DNA of 64,000 nt from Megaustenia siamemsis (lineage: Eukaryota; Mollusca; Gastropoda; Stylommatophora; Ariophantidae), in NCBI GenBank assembly GCA_032433765.1, contig JAVIAB010000160.1, positions 13,482,358 through 13,546,357 of the forward strand, written 5' to 3'. The position numbers and the translations under genes were made by a program. Positions within the stretch are counted from its first letter, which is position 1, and the number at the start of each line of letters is the position of its first letter. The notes under the pieces were generated by a model. The model saw nothing but the letters and a program-made list of their open reading frames with translations. It made no database searches and was not told where the DNA came from. Positions 24,110 to 36,157 of this stretch are shown in pieces.

Positions 24110-24310
24110 CATGATGGAGTAAAGGCATCAAGATGCACCAAGATGCATAGAGATGCGAAGCTGCTGTAAAGCTTATGATAATGATAATTTAAAAAAAAAA
24201 GAAGAAGAAAACAGTGGTATGGTAACAGCTTTACGTGGTAATTAACAAAACAAAAGTCGTTTCGACCGAGTAGGCCTTCAGCTGGAACAATAAACAACAA
24301 CATAAAGATA
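24110..24310 (-). repeat. Interspersed repeat R1, copy 2
   Basis: Minus strand: GCTGAAGGCCTACTCGGTCG then AAACGACTTTTG, GTAAAGCTGTTACCATACCA, a T-rich stretch, and CTTTACAGCAGCTTCGCATC. Shared with 6343-6560 and 37780-37965. Confidence 0.7.
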
Positions 24311-24905
24311 TATACAACGACATGTACACAAATCTAATTACATGGCGATAATATGCTATATACTCAAGAAAGGAAATTGTTAAAAATAGGTCACTTCCCT
24401 GTGGTCCAGAGCGTGGTCAGCTTCTGAATGAACTAAAATAAGTAGGCGGGCTGACCAACTATATATCTCACTGACCAGGCAGTCGGGTAAGAAGAACGAA
24501 GGGTTCTAAAAATATGGGGAGGTCGGTACAAGATACGTATAAACTGTGTATATCTAACTGTGTGTGTGCACAACGAACAGATGTGTAAAAAAGCATATGA
24601 ACATAACCATGCATGCGTACAAGCATAAATCTGTATATATTACCACAAAGCACACAAAAGAAAACCCGAATGATGCATAAGCCTTCGACAAGACCATCGA
24701 ATTAATTAGACGTGCCCCTCTAACTCCCAACCATGGGAACACGGTTGGGGGCGTGACCAAACAGGCTTATGGAGACAAGAGGACCTCGTCAAAGAATACA
24801 AGCCCACAGGGAGCAAACCATATTGCAAAAACTAGCCAGGTAGTGCTCAAGAGTCCAGAAAGACAGAGAAAGAAGAGGTCGCGCAAAGTGAAATTAGTTG
24901 ATTAT
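24311..24905. other. Unique DNA, nothing recognised
   Basis: No domain, repeat family or exon seen. Confidence 0.4.
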
Positions 24906-24914
24906 TATTATTAT

Positions 24915-25180
24915 TATTATTCTTTCCTGCCTTATTTGCCTTCCAGCGTCGATGGGAGACATAGTTTGCGATCTCTTGCTCTTCCGTTGACTTCTGCTCC
25001 TTTTATGTTTCCCAGTATTTGTAATAATATTCCGTCAATGCTTTTTTCGTCGAGGTTGACCTCTGAGTTTAGTGTCTCGTAACGTTTATTAAAGGCTCAT
25101 TGTGTTGTGTTTTGATCTGTCTGCCTTATCAGGTATCCAAACCATTTTATCTGTGGTTTCTTTATGTACTATATAAAAAC
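24915..25180 (-). mobile_element. LINE family D, 3' end
   Basis: Minus strand carries the family D end: a KDRK-x-Y-L segment (GCAAACTATGTCTCCCATCG), the GILL-x-x-L block upstream, and IKWFGYLI-like sequence near 25130. Begins beside a (TTA)n run at 24904-24919. Confidence 0.6.
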
Positions 25181-25204
25181 TATCTTTACGAACACATAGT
25201 ACAC

Positions 25205-25495
25205 CATTGCTGGTATATGTCGGGTGGGGGGGGGGGGGGCCGGCACACGATAGAACCAGAGGAATAAAAGCTGCTTGGTCAAAGCAGTCGCCACGACGTG
25301 TGTGCCTCATGATTTTTATTTCACCCTTCTTATCTCTCTCTCTCTATCTCTCTCTCTCCTCCTCCTCCCCCCCCCCCAGTTGAAAAAAAAATCATTTCTG
25401 TCTACCTCGGGTTTCGAACACCATACGCCGAAACAGCGAAACAGTGGTTTTAGCCGTACGGCCACGTGCACCTCTGGCGGGAGTTATTCCTAGCT
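25205..25495 (-). mobile_element. G/C-run and CT-flanked SINE-like head
   Basis: G run at 25225-25239, CT run at 25335-25358 and C run at 25369-25378. On the minus strand at 25490-25400 there is a tRNA-like head: box A-like GTGGCCGTACGG and box B-like TGTTCGAAACCC. A single copy in this window, so the family is unproven. Confidence 0.4.
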
Positions 25496-25719
25496 TTTTT
25501 CTCAGTTCCTCATTTTTGACCCTATCTCTCAGACCGTCTCCTGCCATGCGTGGATCATTGATAGGATTGAATGATGAGCTAGAAATGAGTTATTGCCCGT
25601 CATTTTTCCATTAATTGTGCACCACTCCCCCACAACAAAATAACGTACGCCTAAGCCAAAGGGAATTTATATGGACGTGATTATAGGCCTATTTCTTACA
25701 TTTGTTCTTGGACAAATAA

Positions 25720-25882
25720 ACGTTGCAAGAATACCAGACCCAAGGATTGACCAAGAAAAAGATAGATCGGTGAAATATTAGAAGCGCTATTCAGCATAAC
25801 TGAAGAGCAAAAGACCACAAACTATATTTCACCTCGACGCTGAAAGGCAAAAGAGGAAGGGCAGAAGAAGAAGACATTTTTG
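25720..25882 (+). mobile_element. LINE family D, 3' tip
   Basis: GACCAAGAAAAAGATAGATC, then GAAATATTAGAAGCGCTATT and AAGAGCAAAAGACCACAAAC follow the same order as in the copies at 12900-13060 and 17735-17862. Confidence 0.65.
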
Positions 25883-26139
25883 GACATAGAAAGCCAGTGC
25901 TCATGTGCATTAAAACGCCCGTTTTCCTAGGTCATATTTTCCTCAACTGTATCTTGCCATTGTTTTGGTATGAATTTTCTTCTGTCCTTTCCCATGTATT
26001 TGCCATGTACATTGAAACATTTTGTTTGAGTAAGTGTTGAAAATCCCCTCAGAGATAGGTAGAAGCAGATGGAAATAAAACATGCAGGATAATTGTCAAT
26101 TCCATTAGCAAAGTAATTCACTTGTATTCATTTTGTGCA

Positions 26140-26590
26140 TCTAAGGTTGGCTACCATGGAGCGCCATTTCACCCTGTTTCTTCCCTTGATAGTGCAAATC
26201 TATCATAGTTTCTCTTGTCCATCTCTTGATGTAATTAGTCCACTTATTTTTATTTTTGTCCCCCTCTGCCTCATTCACTTTGTATCCCCCCCCCCCGACC
26301 ACTTTAGGTAGGTTTGCTCTTTTCATGTCCTATAAAATGTCATCTGTCTTGTTCAAATTGTGTGCGATTGTTCTTTCTTCATTGTCAACTGTTTCAGAAC
26401 TTCATTATGTTTCTTTATCGTTTCTGTCAGCCTACGTCTTCCTAATCTTCTGTAAATCCACACTTTGCAATCTTCAGTTTACTTCATTCTATTACTTAGT
26501 GCCTATATTTCTGAACCATTCAATAATATTGAGTAGATATAGCACTTCATTGTTCCCATTTTTTCCCTGATATTATTTGCTTTGATGTAA
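26140..26590 (-). mobile_element. LINE family B, 3' end
   Basis: Minus strand: KWTNYIKRWTRETMIDL, then a QGEMALHGSQP frame that corresponds to the AEWRSMVANLR end in another frame. Upstream coding is readable only in pieces. Interrupted by a C run at 26287-26297. Confidence 0.65.
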
Positions 26591-26599
26591 GTGTATCTC

Positions 26600-27160
26600 T
26601 CAAACTGTTATTAATACTTTTACCATTCCTTATCATTTGTTTATTTCTGTTAGCATTTTCCACCAATCATAGTAAGATTGCCATATTCTTGCACTCTCAC
26701 AAGGTTCTTTATAGACAATCCAAATTGAAAATTAGTTATTTAAAATTCGAGACAGTGATTAGAAATAAAGTATGATAGTGACTTTTGCCTTTTAGTGAAT
26801 ATTTGTGTCAGTTTACTATTTGTAATATAGAACTTTGTTGTTGTGATATTGTTGCAGATTTGTATGTTCATTGTAGAAAGTGAATCAAGGTCCACCTTCA
26901 TAGGAAATGTGTGTGCGTTTTTCCCCAAACGTAAACCCACATTATGGCAAATAATAGAAATAATATAAAATGTTTGAGACAAGTTTATGTACACAGGGGA
27001 TAGCCCATGAACATTAACTCTGGAATTATTTTGATGGAGTTATCTGTCCTGGAGTTGTGAACTATCTAATACCATCAAATTCAAACTTTTTTTTATAATG
27101 TATATTTAGTGTTTCCTGCTATAGCTTATCACATTACATGTCACATTTAAGACGCAATAT
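26600..27160. other. AT-rich unique DNA
   Basis: Nothing recognised. Confidence 0.4.
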
Positions 27161-27164
27161 TGCA

Positions 27165-27400
27165 CTTGATCTTGATCCTTCCCACGCCACTAGACGTCAC
27201 ATAGGACTTGTACTGTTTTTTGTCACCCATCTCTATTCTTCTTGGTGAGATGTTCGGTTTTGTCTAATGAGTCTATGCTAGCTAACTTTGCTTCTTTTAT
27301 AAGTGTTCTTTTTTTAGTGTCTCACTAGGTTTTCATCTTTTTTCTGTACCTTGGTGTTTCCTTATTGCACTATATGCAAACACTATTTTTCTGACTAAAA
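27165..27400 (-). mobile_element. LINE family C1, 3' end
   Basis: TCTTGATCCTTCCCACGCCA, GACGTCACATAGGACTTGTA and the AAGTGTTCTTTTTTTAGTGT block follow the order seen at 46800-46950 and 20245. Confidence 0.7.
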
Positions 27401-28060
27401 GCTATTGCTGTACATATCTATTAAATAAAGAATGAAGCAAAAAAAAAATGAACATTTGAGTCACTGAATTATAATCCCAGAAAAACTAGTAGTTAGCTCA
27501 AGTTCAAAATCGTGACAGCTGCTAGTAGAATACTGCACATAGATATGTTGAACTGAATTAGTTTTGAAAACCATTGTGATGGGATATGAGACATTCATCT
27601 GGAGACTAAATACGTGACAAACATAATCCTAAACCTGGATCAAACTCTTACACTTGAGTCCCTGCTGTGACATATTTTAGCATTTTGTGTTTGCCTCCAC
27701 CGACATCATTATAGCAAATTATTCATAATTGCCATTCATGATCTATAATAATTATAGATTTAACTGTATTATTTTTGTTTAGTTATGAAGATCTTATCAT
27801 TGAATACATTGGGATAACAGTGTCACTGTTTTTATACATAGTGTGAAATGCCAAAGTGACAGAAGAAGTATAATTATGTATGTTTATATATGTTTATACA
27901 ATTATTTTGTAATCCTAACGTAAATCCAATCTAGTGGATCCTAACCCTAAATGCAGTGTTATAAAGGAAAGTACAGACTGTGGCTTGAAGGGAAATGTAG
28001 GGAGCAGAACTCAGTCATGGTCAATACAGAGGTCAGCAGTCTCATCTGAGATATAACCGA
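27401..28060. other. AT-rich unique DNA
   Basis: Nothing recognised. Confidence 0.4.
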
Positions 28061-28064
28061 TAAT

Positions 28065-28155
28065 ACTTGCTGTTGGCATCTGAGCTCATATGGACATGTT
28101 CAAAGTGCAATGATGATAATCTGCAAATAACTCAATAACAATAACTCAATGACAG
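28065..28155 (+). mobile_element. RNase H LINE (family E), C-terminal tip
   Basis: ATGGACATGTTCAAAGTGCA and CAAATAACTCAATAAC align with the end of the copy at 4270-4320 read on its minus strand (EHxWTCSxCND, then QITQ). Confidence 0.7.
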
Positions 28156-29160
28156 GCTGTGGAAGTGATGCCAAGACCACAGCACAAACAAGAAAGTACA
28201 TAAGCCCATATGTAGAGCTTCTTACATTGAAAACAGTTATATTGGTACAGGCATATCAGGCCTAATGCCCTGGTCAGAACCAGACTGTAGGGAACAGTGG
28301 AGGGTAGGAGGTGTAAGGTAGACCAATGAGAAAATGGATTCATGATATCAGAGATTGACGAGAGAAAACATTCCAGCAAAACTCAATAACTGGCATCTTG
28401 AAGGGAAGAAATATTGCATATAGAGCTATTGATTGTTCCCAAGGGAGCTAAGGTTTCAGGTTATATTGAAATAGAAAAGTTACAAATTTGCAAGAATATA
28501 TAAGCCATTGCAAATGTTTGTAGATTACAAAGAAACCTTTCATATTTTACACAATTGTTTTAATTGTAGAAAACTTCAAATATGCTTTTTTCCCCTAATT
28601 TATGAACGTAGAGCAATCATTTAAAATATGACATTGAAATGTAGCATTACAATCACTAACATTTTTTGCATTTTAAATTCAAATTTTGACTTGCCCAGAC
28701 ATCAATGATTGGTTTGGATTTTTTCATGTAATTGACATTACACCATTGGAAGTGATATAGTATATATGTACTATATATTATGTTCATACTGCATGGTAAA
28801 ATGAGTGCCATCATTTTGTTTCAATTATTATTTTGGTTTAATTTCTACAGCCTTTCATGGCTTGCTTTAGAGTAAGATAGACGTTGTTCATATGTTTAAT
28901 GGTGACTATTATTGTCACTGTCCTCATATTTAACATTAAGCAATACACCACTGTTGTGGTTGTTCATATGTTTATTATTGTTATGTACTTCCATATTGTA
29001 CGTGCCTGTTTCCACTTAATGTTTCAATTATTACTACCATAGCCAGTGATATTCTTTCAACTGTTTGTTGTATTCAGCTTGTATTATTAACAGCAAATAT
29101 TGTATCACTTGGCATTTATGTAACTTTCTCATTGTATGTTTGACAAACTTAATGTGAGAG
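28156..29160. other. Unique DNA, possible unidentified element
   Basis: 28160-28440 has the look of a decayed coding end, but no motif could be named. 28450-29160 is AT-rich with nothing recognised. Confidence 0.35.
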
Positions 29161-29199
29161 ATTAGTCACCGAGAGACAGAACACACTCATCTCTATCTC

Positions 29200-29203
29200 T
29201 CGC

Positions 29204-29252
<49 letters not shown>

Positions 29253-29254
29253 GA
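29200..29254. repeat. (CT)n then (AT)n microsatellite
   Basis: CT run to about 29234, continuing as AT dinucleotides to about 29253. Confidence 0.95.
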
Positions 29255-29509
29255 TATCAACAAGATAAATGCCTGTGGTATTAGTAACAGCTTATTATTA
29301 GATTTCCTTTGAATGCCAAATTCTTAATTTTAGTTTCTCATGAAACATTAAAACAGCGTTAAAACATGACCATTTAAAAAACATTAGAACTTAAACATTA
29401 AAATTACATTACAATTTAAACATTAGAAAGAACTGGCTTATAAACACCATTCTTCAGAGAAATTAAATTACTATGGCCTTGTCAAAAAACAAGAGGGCTG
29501 GAAAAAAAA

Positions 29510-29640
29510 AATAATGGAAGGCATGGTTCCTGGCTAAAGAAACTGTAAGAAGAACACTGAGGGAGGAGGCAACAATAGTTCCCTTGCTGAGATTGAGAAG
29601 CTCTCCTAGGACAGGGATGTGTGGTGAGACACAATAGTTA
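29510..29640 (+). mobile_element. LINE family C2, fragment
   Basis: GTAAGAAGAACACTGAGGGA, then a TRGI-like block and GAGATTGAGAAGCTCTCC parallel the C-terminal region at 40370-40460 and 32020-32120. Confidence 0.55.
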
Positions 29641-29644
29641 TAGG

Positions 29645-29890
29645 TTATTGTTTTGTATTAGGATTATCATCGTTGTATACTGATGAGTCTATAGGTGCTC
29701 CGATATCCCCCAGGAGAAAATCCTAGCCCATGTGCATTAACACCAGTGGGATCCACAGTGTTGGTAGGTTTTGCTGACAATTTTGCCCAGACAGCGGCCA
29801 CATTTGTAGCCTATTCTTTTCTATTTTAACTTCCAAAGATTCTTTAACATGCACGAGTGCACACTGGAAGATGTGTTTGCTATAGCAGCA
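29645..29890 (-). mobile_element. SINE-2 body, second copy (headless)
   Basis: Matches 15090-15360 over TTAGGATTATCAT, GGGATCCACAGTGTTGG-like sequence, TGCTGACAATTTTGCC, and CACGAGTGCACACTGGAA. The tRNA-like head is absent or too decayed to see. Confidence 0.55.
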
Positions 29891-29899
29891 GAAACAAAA

Positions 29900-30395
29900 T
29901 TGATAACACATTAAATGAATTCCAAAAACACTTTGAAATGTGAACTGTTATTTTATATATTTAGGATTTAGTAGAAAAGTACAGCAGTGATAAAAATGGC
30001 CGTCTGTTTTCTAAAATCTTTCTGTGACTCAAAGAATAAATTTACATATCATGAATTTCAATTTTACCTAAAGTTAGAATTTCATGCAGTGAATCACCAA
30101 GCAAACAAAACAAATGATTAAAATTTGTCAAAATTACAGGTCCTGAAAAAATTTCTTGAAAGGAACTCTTCATTTTATCAAGAAATGTGACCTGTCACTA
30201 TGTTTTCTTTGTTTATATACTTATGTGATGATACATTTTTGACAAGTCATGACAGTAAACACATCAACATATAGTTTATTGTTATGAACATATCTTTATT
30301 CACATGAGATTGTTTATTGCTTTGAGTGTCCCTTGTTTTCTTTCTGGCAAAAGTTAACCCTTATTCTCTTGCAATACATAGCATCTGATAGTGTT
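29900..30395. other. AT-rich unique DNA
   Basis: Nothing recognised. Confidence 0.4.
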
Positions 30396-30409
30396 CACAC
30401 CATGTGGTG

Positions 30410-30690
30410 TATGGGCAATGGGGCTTTACCAAGATTCCCTCCCCTTTGTGCTAGAACTTTGGGGAATATGATGTTAGTGACAATATTTTTCCATGACCAT
30501 AACACATTTTTGGGTAATGTGGTATCACACCAGGCCTTCCTGGAAAAATGTCTGGTACCAATTTTAGAAGCTGGGTGAGCGTAAAAAGTTGTGTCAGTCT
30601 GAAAAAAAGGAAATGTGTCATTTAGGGAAATTGAACTTAGACCCACCTGAAAGGTAGATGAGTACACTGACCACTTTGCTGTTACAGATT
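30410..30690 (-). mobile_element. SINE-1-related, diverged longer copy
   Basis: Shares GGAATATGATGTTAGTGACA, GGGTAATGTGGT, CTGGTACCAATTTTA and GCTGGGTGA with SINE-1, in the same orientation. The head side (30600-30690) differs, ending ACCACTTTGCTGTTACAG, so it may be a related subfamily. Confidence 0.6.
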
Positions 30691-30699
30691 CCTGTTATA

Positions 30700-31380
30700 G
30701 ACTTTTACTCTTTACCAAAATTCACAAATAAGAAAAGTTGGAACGCTGAAGAAAACCGAATGAGGAACAATAGAATAGATAATTACATCAGTTGTAATCT
30801 CATGGACATAGTTGAGTAACCAAATGCAATGATACATTTCTGGAAAGTCACTGTTTGCATTCTAGTTGTCAGCTGGGGATATTAAGGAATGAATTAAATA
30901 ACAAATTATTTTACAGTCAATATTGACATAACAAATATTGCTATTGACCATATTTCTGTTGCTGTTATTCTTCTCATGTCATTATCAATCTTGTTTATAA
31001 TTCAAATATTATTTATATCTCTTAAGCCCATTTCTCATCATTTGTCTCATTGATATGATATTTATCAATGGGAATCTCCTTAATGATTTCACCAAGATAT
31101 GAAATCTCTGCATGGTTTAATTATATTAATAGTGTAAAGTGTACTTGGACAGACATCGCTGTGTTTAATTACTTTGCTAGTCCGGTGAGCACTTCAATAA
31201 CATCATCTGGGAATGTATGTTCAGTATTTCCTGTTTGGTAACATCAATTATCCTAGTAATTTGTTCTCAAATTAAACCGTATGTGCTGTGATAGGATTTT
31301 GTTGCTGTACTGTGTTGTAATGTTGATTTTGTAAAACTGGGTTCATAGATGTTTTTTTAAAAGGCAATAATAAATATATT
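30700..31380. other. AT-rich unique DNA
   Basis: Nothing recognised. Confidence 0.4.
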
Positions 31381-31392
31381 TGATATACAAAT

Positions 31393-31470
31393 TTAGATAA
31401 GAGAGAAGTATCTAGGTCTACGCCCTATGGTCCGGCTACGGCCCGAAAGGTCAGTAGATAGATAGATTGT
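31393..31470 (+). mobile_element. Solo 3' terminal cassette with (TAGA)n tail
   Basis: GTCTACGCCCTATGGTCCGG, CTACGGCCCGAAAGGTCAG and TAGATAGATAGAT. The same cassette ends longer LINE-C2 pieces at 32165-32250 and 40500-40560, and another solo copy is at 49625-49680. Confidence 0.75.
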
Positions 31471-31969
31471 GTAATATGAAACAATTTTCATATTCTTTAT
31501 TGTATTTGGACAAAAAACGTTTTTGATAAAATATCTACCATGCAGTTTTTGACACAGCAATTCAGTGTTTGAGTGAAAAAAAAAAAAAACAGAAAATTTC
31601 AAAAGACAATAAGCCAAAGTGTTGAAGATAAAGTGTTAAGTCTATAAAGTTATTTAATCAACACTGATTCAATGAAATAGAAAGTAATATATCTGAATAT
31701 ATGCTAAAGAAAGTTGTTCCCTATACAAATTTTAATTTGAAAAGTGTGTTTGCTGAAAAAAATATAACCACACAAATAACTTCAAAAGAAAGTAAACAAA
31801 CTTTGAGTGAGAAAAAACGCCCACTAAAGAAAAAACAAAAACAATTGTGTTAAGATTTCATTTGTATCTGTGTAAAGCTAAACTGAAAAATAAAAGGTTA
31901 ATTAAAATATAGCCATATTTGTCATTCTGGTGTTTAAAATTATCATGATACAAATGTAATAATAAAGCA

Positions 31970-32255
31970 AGCCCTGATGTGGGAAACAACAGGTAAGAGG
32001 AAAAGAGGCTAACCCAGAGAGACACTGAGAAGAACATTGATTAGAGAGGCTAGAACAGCAGGAATCGGCTCCCTCAATGAGATAGAGTTGCTTGCACAGA
32101 ACAGAGATAAATGGCGAGATTTGATAAAATATCTTTAGAAGGATTGAAAACTGCAAGAAATAAAAATTTAGATAAGAGAAAGAATATCTCGGTCTATGCC
32201 CTTTGGGCCGGCTACGGCTCGAAAGGTCAATAGATAGATAGATAGATATATTTGA
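31970..32255 (+). mobile_element. LINE family C2, 3' end with hairpin and (TAGA)n tail
   Basis: C-terminal coding pieces (RETLRRTL-like, GIGSLNEIE-like, then LAQNRDKWRDL) run into the terminal cassette with GCCGGCTACGGC, a GCCG/CGGC stem with a four-base loop, then CGAAAGGTCAATAGATAG repeats. Confidence 0.75.
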
Positions 32256-32259
32256 TAAT

Positions 32260-32565
32260 ATTATTGCTAATGAGGTATGTTTTTTAATTACGTAAAACTG
32301 ATATTAAGGAGTAATATTTTTTTTGTATTTGTCTCCAAAAATAACAAATAAAACTTAGTCCTTGTTCAAATTAGATATAAGACACTATTGATAACAACAA
32401 TTTGTAATCATTAACATTTGTTAAAAATATATATATAATTATTTTTTTAACATAAAGCTAGTGATAAGAAGCTGAATAGGTTATGTAATTGGTGATAGTT
32501 TAAATTACATAAAAGTAAGTTGGTTATACAGCAACAATATATGTCAATTATGCCAGTCCTGATAG
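32260..32565. other. AT-rich unique DNA
   Basis: Nothing recognised. Confidence 0.4.
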
Positions 32566-32574
32566 CAGATAATA

Positions 32575-32625
32575 TTGGCATATTCAGCCACGAGAGAAGC
32601 TGTTCAACAAAACTGCATCCAGCAT
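32575..32625 (+). mobile_element. LINE family G tip (duplicate fragment)
   Basis: GCCACGAGAGAAGCTGTTCA repeats the sequence at 32957-32976, the zinc-finger end of the element just downstream. Confidence 0.65.
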
Positions 32626-32772
32626 GATACTAATATTTTTTTATCAAACTGACTTATCATGATTGCTTGCTACCAATCATCTGTCATAATGCCAAAAGCT
32701 ATATATATATATATATTTATATATATATGGCTCACATCCTCAAATCTTTAAATTATTTCCTTATGGGAACAT

Positions 32773-33006
32773 ATGGCTAGTGATCGCACATCATGGAGAG
32801 CATGTATAAGGAATGGTATAGCATCATTTGAGACTGTGCTAAGGCAAAACTTAGAAGAAAAAAGACTCATGAAAAAGGATGGAAAACCCTGTGGATCAGT
32901 GGGCCTGACTTGTTCATTCTGTGCCCGTGTGTGTTTGTCAAACATTGGTAGAATTAGCCACGAGAGAAGCTGTTCAACAAAAACAAAAGCTAAAAATAAT
33001 ACACAA
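32773..33006 (+). pseudogene. C-terminal end of a LINE with a terminal zinc finger (family G)
   Basis: A 78-codon open frame reading SDRTSWRACIRNGIASFE, a Lys/Arg-rich stretch, then CSFCARVCLSNIGRISHERSC, a C-x2-C...H-x3-C knuckle. This arrangement ends the polyprotein of a widespread group of invertebrate LINEs, so I read it as the last part of a retrotransposon ORF rather than a host gene. There is no RT upstream in the same orientation. Degenerate copies on the opposite strand lie at 49805-50080 and 51185-51430. Confidence 0.75.
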
Positions 33007-33172
33007 TAGCCTCCACTAGACCATCTGACAAGATGAAAAGGACCATAATTAAGTGAAAAATTGGATACTTTGAGGCAAGACAATATTAGCAACTGATGAA
33101 AGATGCACAGAGGAAACCAAAGTCTGATCTACAAAAGCAAAGACATCATTTTATTTGAGAACAGTCCTCACC

Positions 33173-33795
33173 AATCATCCACATCAATCCATCCACATCA
33201 ATCCATCCTCATCAATCCATCCACATCAATCCACCCACACCAATCCGCCCACATCAATCCGCCCACATCAATCTATCCACATCAATCCACCCACATCAAT
33301 CCGCCCACATCTATCAATCCATATCAATCCACCCCCATCAATCCACCCTCATCAATCCACACACATCAATCCACCTACATCAATCCATCCACATCAATCC
33401 ACCCTCATCAATCTACCCACATCAATCCACCCTCATCAATCCACCCACATCAATCCACCCACATCAATCCATCCACATCAATCCATCCATATCTAGCCAC
33501 CCAAATCAATCCATCCACATCAATCCATCCACATCAATCCATCCTCATCAATCCATCCTCATCAATCCATCCATATCAAGCCACCCAAATCAATCCATCT
33601 ACATCAATCCATCCACATCAAGCCACCCAAATCAATCCATCCACATCAAGCCACCCAAATCAATCCATCCACATCAATCCATCCTCATCAATCCATCCAT
33701 ATCAAGCCACCCAAATCAATCCATCCACATCAAGCCACCCAAATCAATCCACCATCATCAACCCATCCATATCAACCCACCCATACCAATGCAGA
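33173..33795. repeat. 14-bp minisatellite (ATCCACATCAATCC)
   Basis: About 44 copies of a 14-base unit with C/T and A/G variants. Three units equal 42 bases, giving artefactual His/Pro/Ile-rich frames. Confidence 0.94.
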
Positions 33796-33799
33796 ACTT

Positions 33800-34785
33800 T
33801 TCAAAACTAGACCCCTGAACCATATTTCTCCAGAGAATGATGCTGGTGTTTTCTGTGAGCAGATAGAAAGACATGAGAAGAGGTTTTGAAATTAGTGTCA
33901 AAACAATGAAATATCATGTTGTAACATAAGCAGGCACACTTCTTTGGACATGTATGAGAAGACAGAGGTTGGAACTCATGGCCAACACTAAAGTGATAAA
34001 ACAATGAGAAGAGTTATAATTCATATTGTTATACTTCCTCAATCTCCACATTGTCTAAGTGTAACAGATTAGTATGAAGATTACATTTAGAAATGTGTTT
34101 ATGTACCAGTTTTGTTAGAACAGCCTACAGAGCCTATCCATTTAAGTCTTGCAAATTGATTTAGAGAAAAAATGTAGAACCTCTGCATGTACATGTTTTC
34201 AAATGTTTTGATTATACAGCTTCCCGCTCATTCTCAAAACTGAGATTTACTCATTGTCGCTCAAGTCTGAGACACCTCAAGAAAATGTTTTTCTAATTGA
34301 ACCATACTTACTGTGATGATTTCCATTGATCGCTTTAGTTATTTAGTTCTTATGAGAAGAAGTAACTAACATATTGTCATTTTGTGATGTTTGGTAGTTA
34401 AGTTCTACTCATCAAATATATTTAATGTTGAGCTCATTTTATTTATATCTTAATCTGGATACATTATAAATTACTGTAATGAGAAACTGAATAAGAAAAC
34501 TGAAATATTAAAGCCAACAGCTTTTGTTGAGCTCCTCTGAAGTCAATATTGATTGGTTCTCTCCATCTTTATATGGAAGATGATTGGTAGATTAATTATA
34601 GATCATTCAGTCATAGAGACTCTTACCATCCAGCCCAGCCACTAGAAGAAACATATCATTATCTATAAGTAAACTCCATTATAGCATAACTTGACATTGT
34701 TCTCTATTAGACTGAGTTGAGAGATAGCTGATGGACATAGTTTTAACACAGGAGTGACTTTTTAATTTTGTTTCAATTTTATATA
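33800..34785. other. AT-rich unique DNA
   Basis: Nothing recognised. Confidence 0.4.
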
Positions 34786-34786
34786 C

Positions 34787-35030
34787 CCAATCACCAGCTT
34801 TACTGCAGCTCCATATAATTGTATAGTCCTCTCTCAAATCCTCAAAGTATCTGTGTCAGTGACCCTACCCCATCACCAACTTTATTGCAGCTCTATTTAA
34901 CTTTATAGTCCACCCTCACATCCTCAAAGTATCTGCGTCAGTGACCCTACCCCATCACCAGCTTTATTGCAGCTCCATATAAATTTATATTCCACTTTCA
35001 CATCCTCAAAGTGTCTGCGTCAGTGACCCA
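34787..35030. repeat. 82-bp tandem repeat, three copies
   Basis: Three adjacent copies offset by 82 bases (CCATCACCAGCTTTATTGCA ... GTCAGTGACCCTAC). Each contains a TTTATTGCAG acceptor-like string, but no open exon follows. Confidence 0.85.
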
Positions 35031-35059
35031 CATCCCCTAGACCCACATTCCCCAGAACA

Positions 35060-36157
35060 CCTTCATCAGTGTGAAGGACATGGATGTACATGTTGTTGAC
35101 CAGTCAATGAATGTGAAGTTGTACTGTAGTTTTGACTTATGGAGGAGAACTCACTTTTGTATAGCATTGCTGTCACTGTTTTTTCCCTCTTATTTTACAG
35201 AATCTTCATTTGTTTTACTGCACCAAGCACTTTTCCATGTCTTATAACTGGAATAGCATTTCATTAGTTATGGAGTCTTTGTATCTTGTATTCGACTGTA
35301 TCTCATATGTTATTGTCTGCTAGTTGTCAGTGCACTATAGATGAACTTCTTTGCTAGATATTTATCCAGCATGGGTATCATGTGGTCAGCTCTTGAAATA
35401 TGTTTAGCTAATAAGTTGCATGTTTGTTGTATATGTACAATTATTGTACACATGTGTCTGTGTGCACATATGAAGTGTATGAATGCATTGTTATTGTAAA
35501 TTGTATAGTTTTATCAGTACTTAAAGCAGCAGTACAAACAAGACACCATTCTGGTGTGCATTTTTGGTAATTGGGAAGAGAAAAGAAGAAAAGAGGAGAG
35601 AAGAGAAGTGTAAAAGGGAGACAAAGTGTGGATAGATAGATGGCCCCTTTGTATTTGTTCAATCATGAGAATTTGGACTGAATTTACTTACTAATAAATC
35701 CAATGTGGATGTCATACCATGGGTATAGTTTCATGTTTATTATTTCTCTTTTGTTCCTTAATAGAATTATTCATGCCATTGCAAGATCAAAGTGTAAAGA
35801 TGTTTGTGTTCGTGCTGCAAATAATGTTTGTGTTTGTGCCCTATTAATTCACTTCAGTTTCAGCCATCGGTTGTTAATATGTTTGTTGAAAATATTGTTT
35901 TTCCCTGATATGGAACATTTCCTTTAATAGAGAGTGTAATTATATGTTATAAAGCTGTTTGCTTATTTCATTATCATTGGGATTGCACCATGTACATTTT
36001 TTTTCAAGTTTAACTGTAAATAAACACTAACAGAGTCAGTTATTGTCAGTTTCCTTTGATTAGTCTCTCAGTGTTTAAGTTGCAACTTTATGCAGTTTTT
36101 CTTTTCTTTAGTGGTAAACAATCTTAACGTAGTCCATTTTGTTGTCTTCTATTGCAG
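35060..36157. other. Intron or upstream DNA before the first MAST exon seen
   Basis: AT-rich. I looked for the serine-rich exon that should precede 36158 and found none. Confidence 0.45.

Noticed and set aside
32773..33006. Host gene encoding a small zinc-finger protein
   Set aside because: Residues match the conserved C-terminal tail of zinc-finger LINEs, and degenerate copies occur elsewhere in the window.
24000..36157. Upstream MAST exons (serine-rich, PDELHFL-type segment)
   Set aside because: I scanned by eye for open blocks with good splice sites and matching residues and found none. They may lie further upstream.
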